From the NCBI RefSeq assembly GCF_036324505.1, contig NC_086350.1, positions 27,992,448 through 28,056,447 on the forward strand: a stretch of 64,000 nt of DNA, given 5' to 3'. Position numbers and translations under genes: made by a program. How positions within the stretch are numbered: the first letter of the stretch is position 1; each line of letters starts with the position of its first letter. Shown here in pieces: positions 39,521-43,061 of this stretch. This DNA is from Eleginops maclovinus. Taxonomy: Eukaryota > Chordata > Actinopteri > Perciformes > Eleginopidae. Under the pieces are notes generated by a model. The model saw only the letters and a list, made by a program, of their open reading frames with translations, had not been told where the DNA came from and did not search any database.

Positions 39521-41270
39521 TCCTGTTTTTGAGTTCCAACAGAACACATCAGAAATCAAAATCACGTGCTTTGTGCAATAACAAAGTCATGCAATATACA
39601 CCAACAAACACAAATCCATTACAGTTAATAATGTATTTTAATGTTGCCCAACTAAAGTTAAGGTGTGGTGTAATTAGTGATAGATCCTTCCTCTAAGGGT
39701 GCATTGAATATGAATAACCCAGTGAAATGTAATACTAAACCATGTTAATGTAGTGAAGAATAACACATAGTATAATGAAAGATACACGAACGCTACATAT
39801 TGTGCAATGGGATGCACAAATATCATTTCAATACAAGACTAAGCAGGATCTATGAACTGTAGCAGTGGCGGCTGGTGAAAAATATATTAGGTGGGGCTGT
39901 GGCTTAAAAATATGAGAAGACTAATCAACAGATTCCTAGTATCTGACTGGCACTGCAGGGGAGCTTTCACTGACTACATTTGTAGAAGGGCTTACAAAAG
40001 CTGCTGAAATAAAAATCCTCAAAATTGGCTCGCTGTAGTTAGGTATTTAATCAGATGTAGTGAGCTGTGTGGTATACCTCCATAATCTTAAGTGTGGTTA
40101 ACTATTAATCAAAACTTCCAAACACCTTGTCCTGGACATAGTTTATTCCGTATAAACGGGGACAGAAGTCCAGAGCCTCAAGAACTTAAAGTATTGCCAC
40201 TCAGATTGCCTTGGGCGCTGAATTTGTCGCCCCTTGGCCATCAGATCTGAGGATGCTAATTGGCTGAATTTATGTTTCGCTTGCATAGTTTTCGGGTAGC
40301 AACAGTTTGCGATTGAGTGGCTGAGAGGGTAATGAAGCATACTGTATTAATGGTTTACATTTGATATTTTAAACATTATCGTACATTTAAACAAATGCAT
40401 TCTGAAGATAATTAGTTATGTTTTCTTTTTTTGTTACCAATAGACACACTATAAAACATATACATTTACTTCATAGTGCCTTCACAGAGAGATAGTTAAA
40501 TTCAAAAAATGTACTTAAGAACATAAGATTACACCCTATTTATTTCAGAGACACTGAGCTGTAAGTATAGTAAAGTAATGTGATCTCAGGGATATAGAAA
40601 TGGAGAAGAAAACACACTTGAATTTTCTATTGATGCGTTTCTTTTACTTACATTAATGGATAAATAGTGATACTAATGACACAATGTTTCTTTGGAATTT
40701 GAGCTTTTATCCAGATAAGATAGTCTGTCTTGCTCCAACAGGGATCAATATAAACCAAGATTAAAGATAGCCTAAGATTGATTGTTTTACGTATTTTTTT
40801 CATTCATGTTGTAACCGTGTTGGCACCATGTGAAGCCAATCTACATCTCTGGAAAAAATGAAGAAACCATTGCAGCATTATCAGTTACTCTGGTGTTACT
40901 ATTTATAGGTATGTGTTTGAGTTCGAAAATGCTATTGTATTCTATAAACTACTGACAACAGTTCTTCAACAGACACTAGACTGGCTGCCATACATGTAGA
41001 GATAAAGATTTAAGAAACATGTGGAATGGTTTTTCGGAGCTGTATATGGACGCACTTAACCTTCAGCAAACTGTTTATTATCCTTTGATGAGAGAACTTT
41101 GTCAAACATTTTGCCGAACCAATGTCCTACCTGTCCCAAGGAGCTGTTACATCACCATTGTCTCCTCCTGTCAGGGCAATAGTCCACAGTGTGACAATGG
41201 TTGCTACTGAGACCAGGGCTAACACCACACACAGAATGCAGAGCTTGCTCACTCTGCAGCTTTTCCCCAT
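6332..41270 (-). CDS. anpep: Aminopeptidase N (alanyl aminopeptidase), copy A, complete, 23 exons
   Basis: A type II membrane zinc aminopeptidase of the M1 family that removes N-terminal neutral residues from peptides at the cell surface. I assembled 23 exons whose lengths sum to 2856 nt: 951 codons plus a TAG stop, open throughout and with matching phases. Residues about 10-33 form the signal anchor after a short cytoplasmic tail (MGKSCRVSK). GAMEN is at 327-331, zinc ligands HELAH at 363-367 and Glu386, and the transition-state Tyr452 in SYSK. All are exactly 25 residues below their human numbers, reflecting a shorter stalk. N-glycosylation sequons such as NVS, NYT and NIT are present. The C-terminal helical domain (exons 14-23) is complete. 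The gene spans 35 kb because introns 1-3 and 13 are full of transposons. It lies head-to-tail with copy B. I cannot say which named teleost paralogue it is. Confidence 0.95.
6596..6677 (-). CDS. anpep: anpep copy A exon 22
   Basis: Encodes residues 865-892, [20 protein letters not shown] onward to ELEQ. Acceptor ATTTTCAG, donor CAG|GTAGGC. 82 nt. Confidence 0.95.
6791..7518. mobile_element. hAT-type non-autonomous element in intron 22
   Basis: Ends CAGGGTTTCTGCTAGG and the inverse GCTAACGGAAACCCTG. The flanks ctgtcaag (6783-6790) and ctgtcaat (7519-7526) form an 8-bp target duplication with one mismatch, as expected for hAT elements. No transposase is seen. Confidence 0.78.
7952..8092 (-). 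CDS. anpep: anpep copy A exon 21
   Basis: Encodes residues 818-865, [20 protein letters not shown] onward to EHWEYMFTQ. Acceptor TTTTTTAG, donor ACA|GTGAGT. Confidence 0.94.
8093..9255. other. anpep copy A intron 20, no coding content seen
   Basis: Non-coding. Around 8590-8960 the sequence looks like a dispersed fish repeat (CCAATCA-rich blocks and ATGGGATGCTTTGGTGTTTC), but I could not define its ends. Confidence 0.4.
9256..9423 (-). CDS. anpep: anpep copy A exon 20
   Basis: Encodes residues 762-818, [20 protein letters not shown] onward to NVGLLKR. Acceptor TCATCAG, donor AAAAG|GTGTGT. Confidence 0.94.
9502..9612 (-). CDS. anpep: anpep copy A exon 19
   Basis: Encodes residues 725-762, [20 protein letters not shown] onward to MDDPQHN. 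The donor TTT|GTTGGT is weak but is the only one that restores the frame into IHPNLR of exon 20. Confidence 0.9.
9713..9804 (-). CDS. anpep: anpep copy A exon 18
   Basis: Encodes residues 695-725, [31 protein letters not shown]. Acceptor TTGTAG, donor CCA|GTGAGC. Confidence 0.92.
9826..10403. repeat. Dispersed 'AAGTACTTGAGTAAAAGTA' repeat in intron 17
   Basis: Begins GGAGAAGTACTCAGATCTTG with a short internal triplication of CTTGTACTTGAGTAAAAGTA, and ends TACTTAGTTACTTTACACCA. The internal block 10040-10270 is repeated nearly unchanged at 53090-53290. Confidence 0.75.
10555..10702 (-). CDS. anpep: anpep copy A exon 17
   Basis: Encodes residues 645-694, with [20 protein letters not shown] and [10 protein letters not shown]. 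Acceptor CTCCCTGCAG, donor CAG|GTACAC. Intron 16 upstream holds a Tc1 relic, a SINE and a hAT-type MITE. Confidence 0.94.
10972..11502. mobile_element. hAT-type MITE in intron 16
   Basis: Ends CAGTGACGTGCGGTGAG and the inverse CACTGCACGTCACTG. The flanks atgtacac (10964-10971) and atgaacac (11503-11510) match at 7 of 8 bases. It opens with a local palindrome of GGAGGCAGGTGAGGC type. Non-coding. Confidence 0.8.
11805..12020 (+). mobile_element. tRNA-derived SINE, + orientation
   Basis: Contains a tRNA-like B box (GGTTCAAGTC) around 11850, followed by a body sharing GCCCGGGG, GGGTCAAATGCAG and CACTG blocks with the inverted copy at 15715-16020. It starts within a GGGGCGGCGTCTG-like head. It is not a functional tRNA gene. 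Confidence 0.65.
12030..12798. other. Intron 16, nothing recognised
   Basis: AT-rich intronic sequence between a SINE and a Tc1 element, with no clear element ends or exon. Confidence 0.4.
12799..14365 (+). mobile_element. Degenerate full-length Tc1/mariner element
   Basis: About 1.57 kb between TA dinucleotides, with roughly 190-bp inverted ends sharing AAGTATCTGATCCCCTGC / GCAAGGGATCAGATACTT and GACAGAATATCAAAAAGAAA. A + strand frame (13144-13530) gives the HTH and linker of a Tc1 transposase. Later fragments include a broken DDE region near 13860-13990 (GHWKWDMD, then [12 protein letters not shown]). Several frameshifts and a disrupted DDE make it inactive. Confidence 0.85.
14448..14503 (-). 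CDS. anpep: anpep copy A exon 16
   Basis: Encodes residues 627-645, [19 protein letters not shown]. 56 nt. Acceptor TCTATAG, donor GCGAG|GTATGT. Confidence 0.94.
14611..14741 (-). CDS. anpep: anpep copy A exon 15
   Basis: Encodes residues 583-626, with [20 protein letters not shown], the M1 C-terminal domain signature [11 protein letters not shown]. The acceptor TTTTCTCAG lies 10-20 bp from a 27-bp tandem repeat in the intron. Confidence 0.95.
14755..14900. repeat. 27-bp tandem repeat beside exon 15
   Basis: About five copies of a 27-bp unit built on AGTCATCTTCAATAGCTTTA, starting some 14 bp outside the exon 15 acceptor. On the - strand it places repeated TTAAAGCTATTGAAG just upstream of the splice site. 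Confidence 0.9.
15021..15100 (-). CDS. anpep: anpep copy A exon 14
   Basis: Encodes residues 556-583, [20 protein letters not shown] onward. Acceptor CTTCCCCTAG, donor AACG|GTGTGT. It joins exon 13 in frame across the 9.3-kb repeat-filled intron. Confidence 0.93.
15107..15530. other. Start of intron 13 before the minisatellite
   Basis: T-rich non-coding sequence, possibly transposon-derived, that runs directly into the 9-bp minisatellite. No exon seen. Confidence 0.35.
15535..15690. repeat. 9-bp minisatellite, block 1
   Basis: Tandem 9-mers of the type GACAGCAGA, GACAGAAGA and GACAACAGA. The + strand is almost free of T. This is the left part of an array interrupted by a SINE. Confidence 0.92.
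15693..16035 (-). mobile_element. tRNA-derived SINE inserted in the minisatellite, - orientation
   Basis: Read on the - strand it starts with a tRNA-like head (GTCAGTAGGGGCTTGGACTG) and a B box (GGTTCAAGTCC), followed by the conserved SINE body. The + strand tail runs through ATAGATAGATAGAAT. Flanking sequence on both sides is the GACAGCAGA array. Confidence 0.85.
16036..16925. repeat. 9-bp minisatellite, block 2
   Basis: About 100 units of GACAGCAGA variants. Rarer variants such as GCAGATACCACAGAG recur 180 bp apart (about 16576 and 16756), showing a 20-unit higher-order period. All long open frames here are artefacts of a period divisible by three. Confidence 0.92.
16927..19149 (+). CDS. 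LINE ORF2 fragment: endonuclease C-terminus plus reverse transcriptase
   Basis: An open frame of about 740 codons reading into the element from its truncation point. It holds the endonuclease end ([30 protein letters not shown]) and reverse transcriptase blocks [37 protein letters not shown] and [16 protein letters not shown]. The catalytic block that should read FADD is FAAD: codon 18475-18477 is GCC instead of an Asp codon. There is no stop or frameshift, so the copy is young, but its polymerase should be dead. The N-terminal part of the endonuclease is missing. TGA at 19147-19149. Confidence 0.85.
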   Translation, partial: QSPHADNNTALEELYGIIDRTETSRPEAAFIVAGDFNRANMKKVLPKYYQHVSCPTRGGNTLDHVYTPFRHGYKALPRPHFGKSDHISLLLLPVYRQRLKRDRSVTSTVQRWSEQSDSALRHCFGMTEWCVFEEDDINTHTDAVICYIGKCIDDVVPRITVRTFPNEKPWTNGEVRAKLKARAIAHSGGDLDEYRNSRYALRRAISSAKRQYRDKVESNYKGSNARNMWYGLKTITDYKRTTSGAEEVSASLPDELNTFYARFERPPAVEAQKAQDPCSLVLTSADVCRSLKRINTHRAPGPDGIPGRALKVCAVQLADVFTDIFNRSLLQSVVPTCFKESIIVPVPKKTKPICLNDYRPVALTSIIMKCFERLVKTFITSSLPDSLDPLQFAYRANRSTDDAISLTLHTALSHLDQRNTYVRMLFIDYSSAFNTIVPSKLIIKLRDLGLNSTLCDCIMSFLTGRSQAVRMGKITSSTLTLNTGAPQGCVLSPLLYSLFTHDCVATHSSNTIIKFAADTTVIGLITDGDETAYREEVRALTSWCQDNNLHLNVSKTKELIVDYRKRQREAHTPITIDGTPVERVSSFRFLGVNISEDLTWTHHTRVISKTARQRLFFLRRLRKFNMDSRILCNFYRCTIESILTGCITVWYGSCTALNRKTLQRVVKTAQHITRTELPSMEDLYTQRCRKKAGGILKDPHHPSNNLFCLLPSGRRYRSIRTKTTRLRDSFIPQAIRLLNS
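19206..20893 (+). mobile_element. hAT-like element nested in the LINE 3' region
   Basis: Ends TAGGCATGGCACGG and the inverse CCGTGCCACCCCTG. Both flanks are atatatat, which would fit an 8-bp duplication but is low-complexity. Inside, frame 19478-19813 encodes a piece of hAT transposase ([20 protein letters not shown]). Near 19920-20060 a shifted frame gives the C-terminal dimerisation piece ([16 protein letters not shown]). The region between them is deleted. Inactive. Confidence 0.8.
21250..23300. repeat. 9-bp minisatellite, block 3
   Basis: About 2 kb of GACAGCAGA-type units with marker variants GCAGATATATCAGAGACAG and GACAAAGAAGAGACAGCAG. A segment around 22140-22330 recurs around 22780-22970, about 640 bp (roughly 71 units) away, so there is higher-order duplication. 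The frames of up to about 700 codons on both strands are not genes. Confidence 0.93.
23302..24280. other. Rest of intron 13, repeat-like
   Basis: No exon. The block 23917-24003 (CTGCAAAGGCTAAAATCCCT, GTTCCCTCCAG) reappears at about 47760-47850, so a dispersed repeat lies here; its ends are unclear. Confidence 0.4.
24296..24326. repeat. (AT)n microsatellite
   Basis: Pure AT tract in intron 13, close to exon 13. Confidence 0.9.
24352..24371. repeat. Poly-G tract
   Basis: Twenty G residues on the + strand, about 66 bp past the exon 13 donor. In the pre-mRNA this is a C run. Length may be uncertain in an assembly. Confidence 0.9.
24438..24610 (-). CDS. anpep: anpep copy A exon 13
   Basis: Encodes residues 499-556, including [18 protein letters not shown] and [14 protein letters not shown]. 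Acceptor TCAACAG, donor AA|GTTCGT. The next intron (15101-24437, 9.3 kb) is full of repeats. Confidence 0.95.
25231..25485. repeat. Dispersed 'AAGTACTTGAGTAAAAGTA' repeat in intron 12
   Basis: Begins AAGAAGTACTCAGATCTTGT and ends TCTACTTAGTTACTAAGACC. Shares CTGCAGGGTAGCTGCTGAAT with copies at 10150 and 53190. Confidence 0.72.
25800..25865 (-). CDS. anpep: anpep copy A exon 12
   Basis: Encodes [22 protein letters not shown], residues 477-498. 66 nt, phase 0, canonical donor ATG|GTAAGA. The equivalent exon in copy B has a GC donor. Confidence 0.93.
25997..26062 (-). CDS. anpep: anpep copy A exon 11
   Basis: Encodes [22 protein letters not shown], residues 455-476. Two overlapping donors exist, GTGTAT and GTATGC. 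The second (exon ending AGT) is chosen because it alone keeps the frame into exon 12, giving 66 nt in phase 0. Confidence 0.9.
26738..26881 (-). CDS. anpep: anpep copy A exon 10 (catalytic Tyr)
   Basis: Encodes residues 407-454, [20 protein letters not shown] to the end ISYSK. Tyr452 is the transition-state-stabilising tyrosine. 144 nt, phase 0 at both ends. Confidence 0.95.
26922..27713. repeat. Dispersed 'AAGTACTTGAGTAAAAGTA' repeat in intron 9
   Basis: Left end GAGGTGGGAAAAGTATTCGG, right end ACTTAGTTACTTTCCACCAC. The ends are roughly inverted, and GCAGAG flanks both sides. It contains an ATT microsatellite near 27145-27170. The inverted ends suggest a non-autonomous DNA transposon. Confidence 0.7.
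27773..27886 (-). CDS. anpep: anpep copy A exon 9 (third zinc ligand)
   Basis: Encodes residues 369-406, [20 protein letters not shown] onward. Glu386 in WLNEG is the third zinc ligand, 18 residues after HELAH. Acceptor GTTTGCAG, donor GTG|GTGAGA. Confidence 0.96.
27914..28701. mobile_element. hAT-type non-autonomous element filling intron 8
   Basis: Ends CAGGGGTGACAAACAT and the inverse TTCACACCCCTG. The flanks atttagat (27906-27913) and atttggat (28702-28709) match at 7 of 8 bases. It makes up 788 of the 874 bp of the intron between exons 8 and 9. Confidence 0.85.
28761..28915 (-). CDS. anpep: anpep copy A exon 8 (GAMEN, HELAH)
   Basis: Encodes residues 317-368. It contains the exopeptidase motif [13 protein letters not shown] and the zinc-binding [11 protein letters not shown]. 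The exon ends right after HELAHM, in phase 0. Acceptor TTTCTGCAG, donor ATG|GTGAAT. Confidence 0.96.
29790..29916 (-). CDS. anpep: anpep copy A exon 7
   Basis: Encodes residues 275-317, [20 protein letters not shown] onward, with NVT and NIS sequons; it leads into the catalytic domain. Acceptor GTGTTCAG, donor TCTG|GTAAGC. Confidence 0.94.
29955..30327. repeat. Dispersed 'AAGTACTTGAGTAAAAGTA' repeat in intron 6, first copy
   Basis: Contains AAAGGTCCTGCATTCAAAAT and ends AATGTACTTAGTTACATGCC. Same family as 9826-10403. Confidence 0.7.
30340..30865. repeat. Dispersed 'AAGTACTTGAGTAAAAGTA' repeat in intron 6, second copy
   Basis: More diverged copy with ATGAAGTGGAGTAGAAGTAT and ACAATACTTGAGTAAATATA near its right end. 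Confidence 0.55.
30914..30961. repeat. C-run followed by (CA)n microsatellite
   Basis: About ten C residues then a CA tract in intron 6. Confidence 0.9.
31580..31682 (+). mobile_element. Retroposon 3' tail fragment
   Basis: CTGCTGTGACAAAATAATTT, then TTCCCAAATTGGGAT and a CTAT/CTGT simple tail, typical of 3' ends of fish LINE or SINE copies. The TTCCCAAATTGGGAT phrase recurs in the foldback at 63261-63415. Confidence 0.5.
31756..31892 (-). CDS. anpep: anpep copy A exon 6
   Basis: Encodes residues 229-274, including NITIDG and [20 protein letters not shown], the end of the N-terminal domain. Acceptor GTTTTTCAG, donor CTG|GTAACT. Confidence 0.94.
32355..32497 (-). CDS. anpep: anpep copy A exon 5
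   Basis: Encodes residues 181-228, including the M1 hallmark [16 protein letters not shown]. Acceptor CATTTTCAG, donor ATAG|GTCAGT. Confidence 0.94.
32594..32780 (-). CDS. anpep: anpep copy A exon 4
   Basis: Encodes residues 119-181 of the N-terminal domain, ending in the [18 protein letters not shown] motif shared by aminopeptidase N proteins. Acceptor CCTCCTCAG, donor AA|GTAGGT. Confidence 0.94.
33829..35243. repeat. Long near-palindromic inverted repeat in intron 3
   Basis: The left arm (33829-34571, including a 155-bp insertion) and right arm (34655-35243) are inverse copies around an 83-bp spacer. Matches run nearly end to end, for example CCTCAGATAGCATGTAGCTA against TAGCTACATGCTATCTGAGG, and CTGCTGCATCC against GGATGCAGCAG. 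Each arm carries an AAGATGGCG motif next to TGACGTCA; the left arm has a second TGACGTCA and a CCAAT box. No transposase. It may be a foldback element or a recent inverted duplication. Confidence 0.85.
34240..34394. mobile_element. 155-bp hAT-type MITE inside the left arm
   Basis: Ends CATAGGCGCCGAT and the inverse ATCGGCGCCTATG, flanked by a perfect 8-bp duplication atggtagc (34232-34239 and 34395-34402). The right arm of the long inverted repeat lacks it, so it inserted after the arms formed. It has internal short repeats of CTCCGTGGGTGCTCGG. Confidence 0.92.
35526..35625. repeat. (TG)n microsatellite next to exon 3
   Basis: Nearly 100 bp of TG, ending about 9 bp from the exon 3 donor. In the pre-mRNA it is a (CA)n tract just inside intron 3. 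Confidence 0.93.
35635..35751 (-). CDS. anpep: anpep copy A exon 3
   Basis: Encodes residues 80-118, with [19 protein letters not shown] and an NYT sequon. Acceptor ATTCACCAG, donor TCAG|GTAGGG. A long CA/GT microsatellite begins 10 bp into the following intron. Confidence 0.93.
36017..36105. repeat. Dispersed 'AAGTACTTGAGTAAAAGTA' repeat, partial and inverted
   Basis: Starts CAGTGGTGTAAAGTAACTAA, the inverse of the right end of other copies, and fades into unique sequence after TATTTGAGTATTT. Confidence 0.6.
36437..36800 (+). pseudogene. piggyBac-like transposase fragment
   Basis: A frame containing [20 protein letters not shown] and [13 protein letters not shown] resembles the catalytic-to-C-terminal part of piggyBac-derived transposases (remembered pattern KPE-x-YN). 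It is short and isolated, hence a relic. It is followed by CGGACGTCTGGCCACCCTA-type repeat sequence near 36820-36895. Confidence 0.45.
36951..37270 (+). pseudogene. hAT/ZMYM-like transposase fragment
   Basis: Frame 37046-37267 gives [20 protein letters not shown], the AYDGxSVM block of ZMYM1-like hAT transposases. No other part of the protein is seen; it is a relic in intron 2. Confidence 0.45.
37440..38530 (+). mobile_element. LINE fragment 1 (5' region plus short reverse transcriptase piece)
   Basis: Frames at 37510-37959 and 37994-38227 encode the start of a LINE ORF2: [19 protein letters not shown], then an endonuclease piece with [20 protein letters not shown]. After a deletion, 38341-38530 encodes [20 protein letters not shown] and [20 protein letters not shown]. 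Frames are broken several times. It may be the same broad group as the LINE at 16927. Confidence 0.7.
38531..39135 (+). mobile_element. LINE fragment 2 (different family, reverse transcriptase)
   Basis: Begins within one continuous frame with fragment 1 (junction near 38530-38590). It encodes [40 protein letters not shown] and [14 protein letters not shown] with an intact FADD, then [15 protein letters not shown] stop interrupts at 38736 and another before 39030. It resembles an RTE-type element from memory; the clade is uncertain. It ends just before exon 2 of copy A. Confidence 0.75.
39220..39317 (-). CDS. anpep: anpep copy A exon 2
   Basis: Encodes residues 47-79, [20 protein letters not shown] onward, the start of the N-terminal beta domain, including the NVS sequon. 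Acceptor CCCCTCAG, donor ACAG|GTGATG. It lies just downstream, in the sense of transcription, of LINE debris in intron 1. Confidence 0.93.
39445..39520. repeat. (ATC)n microsatellite
   Basis: About 25 trinucleotide units in intron 1 of copy A. Confidence 0.95.
39863..39960. mobile_element. One end of a hAT-type element
   Basis: CAGTGGCGGCTGGTGAAAAA matches the terminal sequence of the element at 50940-51868. I found no matching opposite end nearby, so it is truncated or diverged. Confidence 0.4.
40845..41045. mobile_element. Short Tc1-derived MITE in intron 1
   Basis: Starts CATCTCTGGAAAAAATGAAG after TA and ends TTTTTCGGAGCTG before TA, the inverted ends of a known fish Tc1-type design. 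It shares its body with 61484-61714. It lies about 85 bp from exon 1. Confidence 0.65.
41131..41270 (-). CDS. anpep: anpep copy A exon 1 (start, membrane anchor)
   Basis: ATG at 41270-41268 opens [14 protein letters not shown] followed by a hydrophobic span to about residue 33, then a short stalk ending APWD. The donor is CAG|GTAGGA. This start is chosen because it gives the typical short cytoplasmic tail plus anchor. Residues 1-47; ends in phase 2. Confidence 0.88.
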
Positions 41271-41487
41271 GACCACACAAACTGCACAGGAGTCCCACGG
41301 ATAGATTTGAATAGAAATACTGGAAATCAGTTGACTAAAACTGCTAATTCACTCTTCAGTGTCACTAAAATGACTGCTGTATAGCAAATGGTAAAAGCTC
41401 AGATTAAGAACAATTGGTTCACTGAGTCTCAGATTGCATGCAGAATGATAAGCAGAAGTTACGCCAGGATTTAAGTCCTCACAACTA
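41271..41487 (-). promoter_or_regulatory. Putative 5' flank of anpep copy A
   Basis: Sequence directly upstream of the ATG, expected to hold the 5' UTR and promoter. I see no clear TATA box or CpG island. An upstream non-coding exon elsewhere cannot be excluded. Confidence 0.3.
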
Positions 41488-41498
41488 CCCCCCCCCCC

Positions 41499-41553
<55 letters not shown>
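41488..41553. repeat. C-run plus (CA)n microsatellite
   Basis: About a dozen C residues followed by some 26 CA units, 220-280 bp upstream of the copy A start codon. Confidence 0.92.
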
Positions 41554-41759
41554 CTACCTCTCTCTCTTTTCATGGAGTCCTCTCAGCATATGACACCAAT
41601 GGATGATATATTAGGTCATAACAGCTCTCATGGATAAGGTGCAAGAGGAAACTGTTGATAACTGTTTCCTCAGACATGGCTGATGATGATGATAAACTAT
41701 CTGCAATAAAGTTTTAGTGTATAGTCCATATCAGACAACAAAAACAAGGCATGTCTGCT

Positions 41760-42350
41760 GAGAATTCCCACATGTATGATGTTATTAAGATTCTTTCTGT
41801 GTTTTGCTGCCAGACGTGCTTGTCTGAGTAATTCAGAAACTGCTGATCTGCTGGGATTTTCACGCAAAAATATCTCTAGGGTTTACAGAGAAGGGTCTGA
41901 AAAGGTAAAATATCCAGTGAGCAGTTATCTGACGGAAATGCCTTGTTGATGCCAGAGGTCAGAGGATGATGGTTCAAGATGATAGAAAGACTGCAGTAGT
42001 TCTGTGATAACCACTCGAAACAACCAAGGTATGAACCACAACACATGGAACCTTGAAGCAGAGAGGCTACAGCAGCAGGAGACCACCCGGGGGCCCCTCC
42101 TGTCAGCTAGGAACAGGAAACTGAGGCTACAATTCACACAGGCTCATCAAGAGTGGACGAAAAGAGTTTGGAAACATTTTGCCTGCTCTGATGATCCTCG
42201 ATTTCTGCTTCTACATCACGACAGTAGTGTCAGAATTTGGCATAAACAACATGAGAGCATGGATCCATCCTGCCCTGTATCAATGGTTCAGGCTGGTGGT
42301 GTAATGGTGTGGGGGATATTTTTCTTGGCATAGTTTGGGCCTCTTGCAAC
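41760..42350 (+). mobile_element. Tc1-like relic, left part
   Basis: Degraded Tc1 transposase: SADLLGFSRKNISRVYREG (HTH region), then KRVWKHFACSDDPRFLLLHH and GGVMVWGIFF. The reading continues past the ISL2EU-like insertion into 45809-45920. Confidence 0.75.
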
Positions 42351-42469
42351 CAATTGACCTTTCGCTAAGCCCCGCCCTAGAATGCAGACTGGCCAATCAC
42401 AGCGGAGCCAATGACGGACTCCAACAAAGCTCCGACACTTTCATGACAGCGCTCTATTGACTGTCTCAG

Positions 42470-42717
42470 ATGTTCGTACTTTTAACACTGTCGTTTGTGG
42501 ACTATAAGAAAGATATAGTTAAACGTTGTGCCTGGGGCACTTGTAAGACTGATAGTCGTTACCCAGAGAGGTTGGAGGGGGGTGTGCGTTGTTTCCCCTT
42601 CCCCAAACCAAAATCAAAGCCTGACAAGTGTCGCCTGTGGATTAAACTTTGTGGACGTTCTCAATCTCAGCTGAACCCCTCAAGGATCGACCAGCACACT
42701 TTTGTGTGTTCTAATGT
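42470..42717 (+). CDS. THAP-domain exon of the transposase
   Basis: Opens at the ATG at 42470 (MFVLLTLSFVDYKKD). Then CAWGTCKTDSRYPER, CFPFPKPKSKPDKCRLWIKL and THTFVCSN-type residues give the C2CH zinc finger pattern of THAP domains: paired Cys, the central FPFPK and W, and the late Cys. A plausible donor AAT|GTAAGA ends it just where HF should follow. The exon with that HF was not found, so the finger may be incomplete. Confidence 0.65.
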
Positions 42718-43061
42718 AAGACTTTTGTCTTAACCCTAAAGTTAAACTATTCGGTATTCTGTGATTTCAATCTATACATTTGGCTCGCTAACCCAAATGC
42801 TGAGGAATCATAGGCGCTAGCAAGTAGCAAGCAACCTTAGCGATAGTTTAGCATTCGTGTACATTCGTCTACAGTCTGGATTATATTTTTGACAACATAA
42901 GACTAGAAGATCTAGAGCTAGATGTTGACTTTGTTATTCATGGTCACCAAGCGTTTCAATGTACTGGCAATTGGTGTATGTGATTTGCATCGGGCACTTA
43001 ATTTCCAGAAGTCCATAGGTTTTGTCCTCGCCGCTCTGAACTCTTCTGTCAGGGGATGTAC

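Noticed and set aside
42004..42333. Independent 109-codon gene
   Set aside because: It is the middle of a degraded Tc1 transposase that continues beyond the ISL2EU-like insertion.
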